Source of the DNA: Urechis unicinctus
Taxonomy: Eukaryota; Annelida; Polychaeta; Xenopneusta; Urechidae
Assembly: GCA_034190875.2 (NCBI GenBank)
Contig: CM067348.1
Coordinates: 40,038,295 to 40,102,294, forward strand
DNA length: 64,000 nt
Direction of reading: 5' to 3'
Below, piece after piece: positions 24,887-38,829 of the stretch. A program made the position numbers and the translations under genes. The notes beneath the pieces are model-generated. The model did no database searches. It was not told the DNA's origin and saw nothing but the letters and a program-made list of their open reading frames with translations. Numbering within the stretch: position 1 is the first letter of the stretch; the number at the start of each line of letters is the position of its first letter.

Positions 24887-27864
24887 CTAACAACTTTCGT
24901 CAACGTGTGGATGTGCATGCTGAGTGTTATTCGTATGTTTCCCCATGTCGGAATCGTGAGCCTCTTGTGCTGGGTTCTTGCGTAAACACCGTCTGACGAA
25001 TGGGATCGAGTACAGCATGATGCCGCTCAAAGCGATCATAACGCCCATCAACAAGAAAGATAAGTTGTAGTCCCCGGTCGCATCGTAAATCCACCCTGTA
25101 ATGATCAAATATTACATTTTAGGGGCTATTCTTATGGTGTGTAACATGAATCATCCCACCAGTCTCAAATAAGTTAGACGTCAGTTTTTTACGATTAGAA
25201 TGATTCCGACTACAAGCAACTTTGACAGTGCGCTGTGTTCAAATCTGGTCACAAGAGGGAACAATGGTGATTGGACATATATGATATAATTCGGGATGAG
25301 AGGGGCTGTAATAGAGTCTTTTTACCTGCAATTGGGGGTCCAATTATACCAGCTACTCCTTGAAAGAAGAGGAGGAGTCCGAAGGCGTTTGTGAGTTTAT
25401 CAAGACCCAGAAGATCCACTGTTACAACGGATGTCAGCGACACATACACGCCTAGAAAAAGACAAAATCACAAACCTCTATACTATTATAAGCACCCCTT
25501 CTAAGACGCAGAATTTGGTCCTCACGTTATGCTTGGTAAATAAGAAAATCCCAAACCACAGAAATGGCAGAAAAAAAACTCACCCAGGAAAAGCCCAAAA
25601 GAGGCTGAGTAGATAATGAGCAGGGGATAGACCAAAGCGAAGATACTGAGTGCGGTGCAAATTCCACACAGAGTCAACACTGTATTGTAGAGCATCAGAC
25701 GATTGACACATTTCAGATCGGACATCCACCCGAATACTACACGTCCGACTGTATTGGATATTCCAATGATAGAGATAAGGAAAGCCGCGTCCGACTCGTT
25801 GATCCCTAATTGTGTAGCCCGATCCGGCAGGTAAATATAGGGCACGCAGAAGCCGATGGAGGTTAGGAAGTTCGAGAGGGCGAAGAGGATGAAAATAGGA
25901 TCTTTAAATAGCGACAGGTCTGTCATTTGATTGAAGGTCTGTTTCATTTCGCGTAATGAAAGGCATTTTCGTTTGGTGGACGATTCATTCGAGGCGCTGA
26001 GTTGCTCTGGAATTGAAGTAATGCTCTGAGTATAAAGAGCCGGGTGAGAGCGGTATAGCGGTATATTTCCCAAACTGCCGCTGTAAAATATATCTTTTCG
26101 TGCCATGGGCCCCAGATCTCTGTGACTACCGGTTTCGGTTTTCTTGGCAGCAGCTATTCTGTAATGCAGCGATGTATTGCTCGCGAACGCTCTAGTTTCG
26201 GGAACACCCTTTGTCGCGTCATTTGAGACCACGTGGTGCGGTAGAGAATGCACACTACTTGATAGCAAACCACCATTTTGAGCAATAGAACCATTTGGGA
26301 CACTATCTTCAGCTTCGTTAATTTCAATAGTAGGCAAAGTGCCATTAACAACATTCATTTCTTTAGGTTCAAGATTTTTCTTCCTTTTAGCACCCTGCAC
26401 CGGCCGAAACAGGACACCAAATATAATACAATTCAGAACGAGGCCAGATTCAATCAATAAGGCACCTCTCCAGCCGTAAGTGTCTAGAAGAAATCTGCTC
26501 AGAGGTGCGAAGATGAAAGTTCCAATTCCAGACCCACATACAGCTAGACCCGTTGCAAAAGCTCGTTTTTTCTCGAAGTAGAAAGAGACACTGACTATGG
26601 CGGGCAGATAGATTAGACCAAGTCCCAAACCTGTGGGTCAAATAAGTAAAATACAATGCACTAAAGTTACAGAGCGACATCATAATGTTTCCGACGCAAA
26701 AATGAGCACATATTTCTTTATGAATTGTGGAGAATTTTGTGAATCAGAAGGCTGGATATATATAATTACAGGTGTGGTCTAGTGGTTAAAAATATGCATG
26801 AGCGCGTTCTGTTAAGCAGTCTTATTATCGGTAACGTGGTAAGTGAATCCATAGTTGATACTGAAATTGAATTGCGGATCGTAAACATGGAGATAAGATA
26901 AGAGAGCGATAGCTGACACTAAAATAGTATAATTGGTTATCATTGACCAAATGGACACCGAACTTCAACCACAAAGATAAGGGTATATAGCGGCTAAATT
27001 TGCATAAGGATTTAAACGAGTTGTACTGCAACTGTTCGTTAGGTTGGTTCTTAATACAATATCTCGTACAAATAGGGTTCTCGTATGGATCAACAGCTTC
27101 AATCAATGACCGGCAATCTGTCCAGATGGCTGGGTGTGTCACAGTCACTATTTGGGTTATTAAAACGCAAATATTCAACGCATTTTTTGTGGCATAAATA
27201 AACTGGGCCTTCCAAATCCATGGAGCTTATGAAGTAAGAGTTATTGAAACTGTAATTTTAGCATATGACTTGGTGAGACTTACCTGATACAATTCCCAGG
27301 CTGAAGTACATGAACCAGATATTGGGAGCGAATATACTGATGATGAATCCAACGGCTGTCACAACGGAGCCAGCAATTGTTACAGCTTGGCAACCAAACT
27401 TGTTGGTCAAGGAACTTGCAATTGGCCCTACAGAACCGTGTACAAAAACCTCTAGTGCTCAGTCAAAGAGACGCAATTACTCACTGTATAAAGGTTCATG
27501 TAAGTGAGATAAATATTGATCAATCGACAGTGAATTGCATATGGGTAAATGAAATTTGATAGAAGAAATTTCGACAAAAGCTAGGTGTGAATAGGTTACC
27601 TGATCCCCATGTAACGCCGATCATCAGGGATCCAATCCATCCTGTCTCTCCTCTGCCTCCTCCGAAATGATCAATGAAGGAATTCAGGAAAATTCCGAAC
27701 GAATACGCGACACCGTCTGCAATCACGTGGATCATGAAAGATCCAAAAACTACCATCCATCCCCACCCACCGTCAGGGGGCGTTGGTAGGCCTACTTCGT
27801 CATCATCATTTTCTTTCAAAGGCTCCTCTTCCGCCTCCGGTTTTTTCACTTGATTTGAAGACAT
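24887..27864 (-). CDS. Monocarboxylate transporter-like protein (SLC16 family)
   Basis: Five coding exons: 27864-27600, 27427-27284, 26630-25584, 25451-25326 and 25095-24887. All have GT/AG borders and compatible phases, and together encode 596 residues. The N terminus is acidic, then [18 protein letters not shown], the SLC16 signature at the start of membrane helix 1. [22 protein letters not shown] (third exon) is the second conserved SLC16 region. About 145 hydrophilic residues between helices 6 and 7 form the large cytosolic loop of the family. The later exons give helices 7-12 ([32 protein letters not shown]) and a His-rich cytosolic tail. The family moves lactate, pyruvate, thyroid hormones, creatine or amino acids with protons at the plasma membrane. 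The sequence suggests the MCT9/12/14 side of the family, but substrate cannot be inferred. ATG 27864 (MSSNQVKK) was chosen; an upstream in-frame ATG at 27978 would add 38 residues. A 5' untranslated exon may lie upstream. Confidence 0.9.
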
Positions 27865-27978
27865 TGTCAGATCCGCTTTACAAGAAATATTAAAATATTC
27901 TTTGTTAGAGCACACGCAGCAATCATTCACAGGGCGATTATTTATGCTCCACGAGTCTCCTTCTAACGTTCTATCCAC

Positions 27979-30900
27979 AAACGATTAATTACACTGCTCG
28001 GTGTGTAGTTAAGTTGATCATATAACCATTCCTTATTTCTTTGGTCGCACAGGTTAGTGAGTAATCTCCATCAAATGCCACCATTGTAATCCTTAGGAAA
28101 ACACTGTCGCGCAACGAGGTTTAGAGTATTGTGCTCCTCGAGCAAGGATCTGCTGGGGGGGAGCCAACCACGTGGAGTCCAGCGAATGAAATGTTAGCCA
28201 GTGGACTTTGTTACCAGCACTTCTATACAACAGAAAACCACGGCTGAAACCAAACACCATGTTTAAGGGCAGACGAACGAGAGAATACCCACTCAGGTTA
28301 ACCAACAGCATAATAGGACGAAGGAAAAGCACCAGCCGAACATACAGAATATATGGATGAATAGCGTATAAACAGTCCACAACGAAGTATGTTATTTTCT
28401 ATTATAACTATAAGGGCCAAATTAATGAAATAAAGACCTCCCGCACTTTTCACTGTTTCATTGACATTTGCAGGGGGTGAGGCGCGAAGTAATAGTTGGT
28501 GGAAAGCGAATGACAAGGCGCCCCTACCCATCCCAAACACACATCCGGGTTCCCTAACAGATATGACATAATTCACTCCACATCGGTGGTTCAATCATTC
28601 AATTCATCATTATTAATTTAATGTGAAAATTGTTTGAAAGAGGGGGAACAATAAAATGTCAACTCAAGTCGTCATTGGGGCTCTTAATAACAAAGCTTAT
28701 GGGCGTAACTGGCACACTTTGCATACTTAAGACGACAGCCGCCAAAATTACAAATTCGCACTATAATATCAATGAGACGTCCTTCACATACATGTCCTTA
28801 TAACTTGCTACCATTGTGATGATCTAATACAATGTTTACACAGAATATTTGAAAACTGGAGGACAATGACTTAGCAAACTTATTTACAACACCTCACCTT
28901 AGTCAGCTTCAGCTCCAGTTACAATAAGCAAAGAAAGTTAACAGGGGTTTTCCTATTTAGCTTGAATGGACTACACTGATTTGTGTAATTTTTCGTAACA
29001 TCGCCAAATATTAAAACCATATTTTATTACATTAAATTGGTTTATAAAAGGTCGCCAAAAATGCAATATTTTATGCAACGAGATATATCCACAGGTTTAC
29101 ACTCTGATGTTTAAGAAAATCCCATACTCGCAGCCAATATTTATGATCGAGTATATTGTAAAGGTATAATTTCACTCTCCGACATTGTTTAACCGCGTTA
29201 TTGATAACACAGCGTTACTCAGAAGACAATGTACATATTAGATTGTAGAGCAGTGAGATCACACATGGTCCGTAAATAAGTGCCGGTTTTTTTAAATATC
29301 GAACTGTGCCTTTGTGTAAAACTCGAAGCATATATCCTAAACTTCCCTTTGCAAACAGCGACAAATATTTCGATTGGACACGGGGTGGGCTTTTCGTGGT
29401 TACGTGCCCCTACATACCACTATAAATCGATCCGTAAGCGCGAATGCTAAACCGGTATTCCAGAAGAGTCCACCAACGGGTCATTCGACGTTATCAGACC
29501 AGGGGCAAGTCAGATAAATAAATCAGTTAACGTGACAACGACACGGGTAGTCATTCAAGTGATAAAATATTACGGTGATAAGACGGGTGGATATTGTCAG
29601 CTGAATTGACGTCATTTAATTATGGACCACCATGGATCATGTCACACCGAGGAAGAATAAATGACATATAATAAATATATTTCGCTGATCTGTATAGTTA
29701 CTTTTGCCAAAGAAATGGAACTTAATTGCCAAATCTAATTAAAACCTTATTAATTATCATATCTAGTGATTTGATTTGTGATATGAAATGAAGGCTCGCG
29801 AAAGGAGGTTAGAATTAACATACAAAGGCTGTCAATCAATAAAGACTTTCCATTTGGTAAATTGATAGTGGGCACTTCTGTAGATTGTCAATCCATGTCA
29901 ATGTAACCTTCCTTTGAGAATCAATGTACAAGGCTAGGTCTTGAGTTTGTAACTTAGTCCAACCTTGAATATATATTATGACGCACGGTAGACAATACAA
30001 GGCCACCATTGTCGCATCGCTTAGTGAATTGATTATCACACAGTCAGACCTTGTTTTGCTAACGTCGCCATCTTTGATTTAATGCGAATGATAATGTTGA
30101 TTTGGGATGTGTCAGCGTCTGTGGAGGTCTGCCAATAACGAACGGAGGGACAGTGCGTGATCTCTCAGAAACAACTCTAACAATCTCATATGCAGTTTGT
30201 AAGCTATGTAACATGGGATTTGTATAAACATAATATCGGTGAATTGAATTATACCTTCACAAAATACTCGGTCAATCACTGATAGATGTTGAATAAGGAT
30301 ATTTCGTAAACATCAAAGTGAATAATATTTTTAATTTTAGTGCCCTTTATAAACCAACCTATGTAGTAAGGAGGTTTAAATAACCAGTGAAGTCCTCATT
30401 TACACTATATGCATTTATGTGCCCTCCAACGAAAACGAGATGCAAGCAAACAAGGAATTTGTTTTTGTCCAACACAAAGCTCATGTGCTGTCTAATAAAT
30501 TCAATGACTTATAAATCTACTTGGAAGCTGTTGAATTACTCATGGCCGCTGTAAACCATCAATAAATTGGTTGGGATTCATCAAACACCAGGTCAATAAA
30601 CAATAAACGGAATCAATTAAAATGATGTCACCAAAAACTTCACAAAAGGCGATGACATCAGTAACTAATGATTTCAGATTTGGGGACAAAATGACCAGAT
30701 GAATAGCATCGACTGACACTTACGATGTCATCTGCTCGAGCCGACCACTCATAACTGGTCGAGAAAGGCACAATAGAAACCAGACGGTAATATTTCAATA
30801 TGAATCCTCCTCTGCGTTAAACAGACTTCAGAAGTCTATGTCTTGACAAATTCAATTCATGCCTTCAACGATTGCGGTGGTCGTTGTATTTCCTTAAACA

Positions 30901-32647
30901 GTTGAAGGTTAGATAATACCTTCGCGCTAAGGATAACATATTCATAAGGAAAGAATAGATATTGTCATACCCCACAAGCACATACGTGCATGAATACATA
31001 TGTATTCTGCCCTTCTGCACCCTCAGTGAAGCTTACCACAATGTGCCGTTTATATTCCAATGCGCCAAAATTGTGCGAGGTGTGGCCAATGTTTGGATGC
31101 AATGGCCTTCACCTGAAAAAAAAAGCGAGGACGACGGCATTGAAAACGTGGTTGGAGGGGGATGAATCGTTGCATTGATCTAAATCCTAGCTAACGACCT
31201 GTTTACTGTAGGCAGTTCAATTAAGGACAATATTTATGAATACAGCTTAACGCGGCGTTCGATCAGTAAAATGGGGTGGTTGAGCGGAGTGGATGGGCGT
31301 GGAAAGATGAAACACGAGTATTGATTGAATTTCGGCAGATCCCACCAACTTTCTTCTTCCTTCGCAGCGCTGACCACTCTCCGTTGCGAGCCCGGCGTTA
31401 CGTCCGCCAGCTACCTTCACTTAGACTCTGCCAAATCGTGATGGGACAGTGTTTGCCCCAAGATATTAATACGCTTTTTGCCGAAGAATTCATTTTGATT
31501 GTGACAGGTAATTTGCATGCGAGATTTTGCCCCAATTTATGCACTTACAACAATATCCCAGCCACAAAAGGCTACTGTTCGGCCAATATATTCTTGGGAC
31601 TATTTTGAGTAAGCGTCAGTGACACTGCTCGTGTTAGAGCTTCGGTTAAACTATTCAAAACAACAACAAAGCCTTCGATGTCATCGCCGATTTACCGGAT
31701 TTGTATGGAAAGAGCATTAAAAATTTATCATAGCCCAGATAAATATTGACGGTCACATATTACACTTTTCAACGCATAAAGTTGGCTGAGGCATTAACAA
31801 ACAACGACACCCGTCTGCTCTGCTGCCAAAACTTGACATTGAAACCGAAACCGCCCGCTTGAAACCGAAATAGGGTGCGGCAGAGGTGGGTACGATCTCC
31901 TGCCGCTTTCACAAAGCACGCGAATTCGGGGCCGCGACGTGCCCAAAAACATTTCTTGTTGTGTGTGTCAATATAATTTCGGGAAACCTTTGCGGCCCAG
32001 AGGCATTTATTGAAAAAAAGTAGTTGGGTAGGAACGACCAGCCTCGCTATGGATAATGCTTTGTGGACAGTAAACACAGCTTTATTTCCCACGGAAGGGC
32101 TTACTTCCGAGCTTCCCCGATAAGCTCCATTCAACTGACCACAAACATGTCTGTCATGGAGAGTGAGGTGGGTAGGAACGACCATTTTTGGTGTCGGCCT
32201 TCTGATATACCATTTGCTCCCTTCACGACCTTCACACTCGTGCACTTAGGTCTACTTGTTGATATCACCAGATGACGAGTGCATGTGCCTTCATGAGCGT
32301 TGATTTGAGAGGGACTCCCTAGTGGGTGCGTTTGAGTATGTGTGTGTGAATGTGTGAGCGTATATTTCTGTCTGTCTGTCTACCTGTCTTTACCTACCTA
32401 CCCCCCCCCCCCACCCCCTCCCACACCCCACCAGCTGTACCTCTCAAAACAGCTAATTATCTTTGAGACACAATGAATTAGATATAGATAGTTGAATAAG
32501 ACTGTTGATTAAATGGGAGAAGTGACAGTAACTGGGGTCCATACTTAGTGATTCTGACAAGGGGGCGGAAGTTAATTTTGAGATTAAAAAGAGGACACAG
32601 GCCAGCTGTTGTTCTGGCATTCATCAATAACATTCGAAGGGTGGATG
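27979..32647. other. Intergenic, no recognised gene
   Basis: AT-rich, no domain on either strand. It must include the transporter promoter, which I cannot locate. A TCTGTCTGTCTACCTGTC low-complexity run and a poly-C tract lie at 32370-32425. Open frames at 31276-31608 and 31769-32245 lack any recognised motif. Confidence 0.5.
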
Positions 32648-32651
32648 TTAA

Positions 32652-33222
32652 AGAGACTGTTCAGACCCATATTTGGAACGAGGTTGCCTAGCAAGCTGCT
32701 TGGCAACCGCACCTTGGAAACCAAAAGTATTAAGTTTTCAGACTTTCAGTCGCTACGCGGCGCTGTGGTCTCAGAGAATAGATCCTTACTTCGGCTGTCG
32801 CCATTTATGTTGTCGGACATTACCCTTCTTGCTTGTCAGTCTAATGTGTGCGCAAAGATGCCCACAACTTAAATGAGTGAAGATTTGATGAAATCTACAT
32901 TATGTAACCAAAGCGGAAGTATACACATCGATAGCAAGGTAATTCAGAGCGCGTTATGATTTACAGATAATATATCGTGTGGTTCATGGTTTTAGGGAGG
33001 CACCGTTATCGATGGAACGACATAACTTAATAAAACAGATTTCCACAGTAGATCATGAATATTTCCAGTCAAATAATAATGTTAAAAACTTATCGACATA
33101 ACTTCCATCATGTAAACTCGGCGGCACAAATTAGAAGATGTCATTACTTACGTCTGCGTTAATCGTAGTAATGTAATAACGAAATGATCCCTGATTGCCT
33201 TATATGTGGCTGAACAGTCTCT
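32652..33222. mobile_element. TTAA-flanked MITE, copy 2 (571 bp, inverted)
   Basis: AGAGACTGTTCAG at the left end and CTGAACAGTCTCT at the right, each bordered by TTAA (32648-32651, 33223-33226). It is the reverse complement of copies 1 and 3 throughout and has no coding capacity. Confidence 0.92.
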
Positions 33223-33226
33223 TTAA

Positions 33227-33555
33227 AGGTCAAATACAACGATTTTCATCATTTCTTAATTATATGTTTCAAAATAAAGATTAATAACTCATTAACCAAC
33301 GTGGCCCCATAATTCATTGCATCGATATGCATAAACGCTAAAAATCCACCGATAAGTTCCCACTCGGAAGAAAATACGAAGCTATCTTCTCGATGCCATT
33401 TTGCCTCAGTTGGCCACTATGGGCAGGTTGCGTGACGTCACATTTGCTGCATGTACACTTTGCGGCGCAAATTAGAAGATGGCATTACTTACGTGTGCGT
33501 TTAACGTAATAATATTATAACGAAATTAACCCTGATTGCCTTATATGGGGCAGAA
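33227..33555. repeat. MITE-associated flank plus a truncated MITE end
   Basis: 33227-33450 is the inverted match of 16592-16825. At about 33455-33550 a second partial MITE terminus follows (GGCGCAAATTAGAAGATGGC to CTTATATGGGGCAGAACAG), cut before the last bases. Confidence 0.75.
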
Positions 33556-34051
33556 CAGCTGGAAATCTAGACCTACAATCGACCGCTGTGTCAGCAGCAG
33601 CGGAGAAACAAATATAACTAACGCCCACCCGCCCGCCAATGGCACGTCAAAATCGCCTCGGGCGGGTAGAAATTACGAAACTGGTCGCCCGGGTGGCGAG
33701 TGAACAATTAGCCTGTATTAGGTATTTATGATGCACCTGCAAGAAACAGCAAACAGCCGAGCGCCTGACCTTTAATTTAAGACGCTTTCAACTGGTCAGC
33801 GGGTCACAGGGCGCGTGCTGTCAACGTAATGACATCGCATTTTGGTCTCGGCGAACTTACGTGGATATATAAGTTTAATCATGATTAATCACCAAGCTCT
33901 GTGTACGAGTCGACCAAGTCAAATCGTCAGCGACCAATGCACACTGCCCTTGAAGCCACGCAAGCAATCCTTACAAGATACCAGGAAAAATAGGACAACT
34001 TGACAAGCATAATTGCTTAATGTAATTTTGACCTGTTTGACTGTATCTATA

Positions 34052-34223
<172 letters not shown>

Positions 34224-34623
34224 ATAAATTGGATTTTTTGCTTCATTTAGGGCAGGTCCTGTGTTGTTAGAGTTTGAAGAAGTTCCTGATTACCAAAGCC
34301 AGAAGATTTTGGCACGTGTTTGTTACGAATTATATACTGCGGGTCATGGGTAAAAAAATAAAGTATTTGTAAACACATATCAAGTTGTGTAGATTTTTTT
34401 TGGCTGGTTGATTTTTTTCTGGGCGGGTGGATTTTGGGAACTACCAGCCCGGATGGCCGGTAGCAAATTTTCTTAGTTTCATGCCCTGCTTTATCGATAC
34501 AATACAGTGCACAATATACGTATGAACTTCATTCCTAATATTTATCACGTGAACAGGGCACATTGGTATTCACAAATCGGCACCCAAAATCATTATTCAA
34601 AGAAATTTTATTTAGATGAAGCC

Positions 34624-34648
34624 GGGGGTGGGGGGTTGGGGGGGGGGC
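34624..34648 (+). repeat. G-rich tract, G-quadruplex-capable
   Basis: GGGGGTGGGGGGTTGGGGGG and more G: at least four G runs with 1-2 base loops. Confidence 0.6.
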
Positions 34649-35651
34649 AGTAAGTTTGTGCCGCCAATTTCGGTTTGGGGTATTTGGGTGAACGAATGCT
34701 TCTTTTGCATTGGCCAAGTATGCGATTGGGCCGTATCTTGTTCTTAATTAAATAGTAATGCCGGCCAGTAGAGGACATAGTCAAACATTCTTCGCCTCCC
34801 ACAGCATCCGCGCCGTATACTACTCTCGATCTTTCATGCAGATGGTGATATTAGGCAACGCACTCACCCCTGGTGTTTTGATGATCTGATGCCACCTTTT
34901 TTTGTTTACTGTAGTAAATAGCGCGGCGCTGTCTGAGGCGGAGTTTCTTTGCCTATATCAGATCGTTAACAACCGTCAGGGGCGAGAGAACTTGACTAAG
35001 AACAAAGATGGTATGCTTGTCAGGAATGTGTATTTCTGCTAATGGGACATATGAAAAGTCTCGAGTAACTTGTTCAACCGGACAATTTAATTACTTCGCT
35101 GATCGCCAGTCTAATCTAGAGTAAACACAAACGCACGGTGTAAGCTGAGGTTAATGTGCCCTTCTGCTGATCGGTTTCGAACAAAAAGTCAGTAACTTTA
35201 CAGACTTTACATCGCTGATGTTTGATGTGGCAAGGTCGTTTCATGGTTAGTAGCTTAGACTAGGCCGACCAAGGTGTGACTAATTCCAGCGCTTGATGAC
35301 GCACACTCTATCAACCCTTCCCCACCCGCACGTCACAGACACAGTTGCACTTCTGGCCGCTTTTCGTCACATGTATGCATCTGGTGGCCGTGCTACATCA
35401 GAACAAGGAGTAGTAAACAAGGAGACACAGGAGTCAAAGGGCTAACGTTTTCTCAAGTCTGAATGATCGCGCAAGGTCATGTGTTTCTATAAGGTATATG
35501 AATCGGTCGCTCTTTGCTGTTTCAGTATATTGATGGGACCATTTCTTTAAAAATTTAGTATATTAACAGGTACCTTTTGGGTTGGTCTAGATAAGCTTCT
35601 TTTTATTTTGCCCCATGGAGGCTTATACAAACCCTTTCCTTAGGAGAGAGA

Positions 35652-35676
35652 CCCCCCCCCCCCCCCCACCCCCAAG
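35652..35676 (-). repeat. Poly-C tract
   Basis: About 16 C residues, then ACCCCC; G-rich on the minus strand. A C/G palindrome CCCCCCCGGGGGG lies just beyond at about 35704. Confidence 0.7.
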
Positions 35677-36799
35677 GACTACTACGTTGTGAATTAGCCC
35701 AGCCCCCCCGGGGGGCCCAGCCTCCAGAGGCGAAACCACTATTACGTAACCAGTCTGAGTATGCCGTCAACACGCGAACGAATATGGTAATTTTCACAGA
35801 TATGAGTTCATGTAAATATATAAATAATGAGCAAAGTGTCAGTAACAAAATCATACCTTGAGGAGCCAGTGTTACGGATGTAGAAGCGATGTATAATCCA
35901 CAAGTTGTCAGCTGTTGTCCGCACCTAGCATGCCAAGTGAACCAATCGCGACATGCATCGCATGGTCATGTGACCAAACAATGAGCGATACAGGCGTCCT
36001 CTGGTGATCGCTAAACCTTTAAATCATGTAACTGGTAACCTGGTAACATGCGGTTATGGAGGATCTATCTTTAACCGATTCATCATATTGCCTTTTTCAA
36101 CGGTTGTTTTTGATTGCAATTACTAAAGAAAAGGAATTAAGATGCATTCATTTATACAGCCCAAAGATCAACCATATTAATTCAGGCATTATCTAATAAC
36201 TAAAACTAACTCTAACCATGCTAAGAAACTATTATAAATTAATCAACATCATGGATAAATGAAGAACCAATTTTCGTTGTTTTAAAAAGATATTGGCACA
36301 ATAAACTGGGAAAAAAAAGGCTTATTTGTGATTCACAGCTGAAGCGGCACGAAAACAGTGGCTCCCCAACGCGACCAAATCTGAAGCTATTGACCGGAAG
36401 CTGTTCATTTTCTCCAGTCGCCAATATAAATAGTTTTGAGTGGCATGGTTTTATCGGGCGTGCGTCATTTATGTACGTAATTACTTATGATCGCGACTAA
36501 CCAAGGTAATTTAACTACCCTCAAACTTGTTTTGCTACATTTCTTGATCTGTATGGATTATTGGCCACGTCGGCACCCTATGACCTATCACTGTAAATCT
36601 AGCGTAAGCACTCTCGGACGGTAATAAAATACATATGATATATACCGTCCTGCAACCATCGTAACTATGCCACGGAAAACCATATATTTCAAGCGGTCGT
36701 TCCTTCACTTCAATGAGATGAATATCCCTTGATTGGCACTCATTTGGTTGTCTACCGTCTCATTATTTAGTGATTTTTTTCAAAATCATTGTATCTCGT

Positions 36800-37100
36800 T
36801 GAAATTATACATAAAGATAGGTATACTCATGAGGATTCTAAAAAGGTATGTTTCATTTTTTTTAAGTCAATTAGAAAAAAAAGTTATTGAGGTTTAAAAT
36901 TTCATGGTATTGCTTGGTTTTGTGCCAGGGATAACAGCCACTTTTCATGTCTCATATTTAGAAAATCATACCAAAACAATTGTATAATGTAGAGGATTCT
37001 AATAAGGTGGGTCAATTATTTAAAAAGTTATTGAGGATTAAAATTTATGGAATTGTCAGATTTTGAGCCAAAATTGACAGGATGACAGCCACTTTTCCCT
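36800..37100. repeat. Two diverged direct copies, ~165 bp period
   Basis: GAGGATTCTAA, AAGTTATTGAGG, TTAAAATTT and GACAGCCACTTTTC-like words occur in the same order at about 36830-36945 and 36990-37100. Confidence 0.6.
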
Positions 37101-37769
37101 TTTCCAGATACCTGACAGAATTGCCAAACAATGCTTATAATATTGCTAGAGTTAGATTGAGCCAAGGCTTTCTCTTTCTCTACACCCTCTAACTCCAAAC
37201 TCCCAAACAAATATACACTAGCTGTCTACCAAGACCAATAAAATTCCTCAGGTATTTGTCATACCCTTTATAAGATTGGTGAAATATTTATACACCGCAT
37301 CAGGTAACGATGAGAGAAATATGGTTCGATTAAACCAGTGATGTTTTAAAGTCAGTGGTCAGTCGCGTCTTCACGCAAAAAAATTTTGTCAGAGATTCTA
37401 ATGCGAATTGTTTTACCGCAATGGTTATGATTATTTGCGTACCAATACGCAACTTATATAAGGGTGGGGTGAACTCAGGATATACTCAGGATGTACTCCA
37501 TGAACGAATCTGACACAAAACATGGTTAACTGAATCTCTTTGATGTGTTAAATATGGGTGGTGCCCTTGGCGACAAGTAGCTCGCGCAACGGTCGCCGTA
37601 ACTGTCGGCAGCTCAACATCGCCTCCATGAACCCTTACTGCTGAAATCCACGCGCTAGCGCAAGCAGCATATTGCCTTTGAAGTTACTGGCCTGTAACGG
37701 ATAATTTTTTACCATATTAAGTTCAAGAATTAAATGTTTTCTTAAATGACAATGCTGATAAGGCAAGCT

Positions 37770-38822
37770 ATACAGCGTGGGCATGACAAAATTGAACATT
37801 TCAAAGTTTAAAATTCGACAAAAGGGCTTCAATCGATTCGAAAATAAACTTGACCAAAGTATTCCACTGAACTTGAATTACCCTCGTATATAGATGGATC
37901 TTAGGGCTCAGATTGATAAATGCACGAAAATCGACTTTGTTTGACCCCAAGCGATCAATCGCGTAAGCGATCTTGAGTCGGCTGTGTGAAGGCAAGTGCT
38001 ATATGTTACTCCCGGCGCGGGCATGACAAAATCGAACATTTTAAAGTTTAAAATTCGACAAAAGTGCTTCAATCGATTGGAAAAAAAACTTGACCAAAGT
38101 ATTCCACTATACTTGAATGACCCTCGTATATAGATGGATAAATGAACAAAAATCGACTTTGTTTGACGACGCACGATCAGCGGTGGTTTCGAGGGTCCGA
38201 AGCCGTGTTGAGTGAAGGCAAGGTTGACCCTGATACGGGCTCACGCGGAGAGCATGAGATGACTGGACAACGTTTTGAAGTGCAAAATATGACAAAAGGG
38301 CTCAATTTAATAAGGAAAAAAACTTCACCCATTTGTCAAAAGTGTGTACCTATGTCGCGGCCATCTAATAAAATGGGGAAAAAAATACATTTGTTTACAC
38401 CGTAACATTTCGTACGCAAATAATATTATTTTCTCTTTGGCCAATTTTTGTAGATTTTATATGATCATGAACATTAGAATGTCATCTTGTCATTTACCAA
38501 ACAATAAAAACGATATGAGTAACGAATATGAACCGATTTAAGCGAATTCGAAACGAACTGAATCTTGAAAAGTCAAAAATGCTTGCCAAGAATTTTTACG
38601 TATTGCTCCACAAACACACATTATTTTATGGCTCAAACAGAGTAAAATGCGAAAAGTAAGGTAATATTCCAGAAATTCAATACATTAGCTCTCGTTTGAT
38701 GTATCATTCGTCCATGTATCTTAAATATAAATGCCAGTTAGAGAAAGTTGAAAAAAATTGGAAATACATTGAGTCACAAGCGCAGCCGTCTGCAGCGAGG
38801 TTTGGCCGACATCCCTATATTT
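37770..38822 (+). repeat. Dispersed repeat, copy A, with its 5' part duplicated in tandem
   Basis: 38025-38822 matches the inverted sequence at the window's right end (63240-64000). The first ~150 bp (GGGCATGACAAAAT, AATTCGACAAAAG, TTGACCAAAGTATTCCACT, TATATAGATGGAT, AATCGACTTTGTTTGAC) occurs twice, at 37778-37946 and 38030-38166; the second unit lacks about 17 bp. The repeat ends near GGTTTGGCCGACATCCC. No reading frame or terminal repeat was seen. Confidence 0.8.
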
Positions 38823-38829
38823 AGCAATT

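Noticed and set aside
31276..31608. 110-codon open frame
   Set aside because: No domain, no splice context and no paralogue in the window.
32609..32876. Two overlapping plus-strand open frames; a similar minus-strand one at 41332-41520
   Set aside because: They lie inside the TTAA MITE copies and recur only because the MITE recurs.
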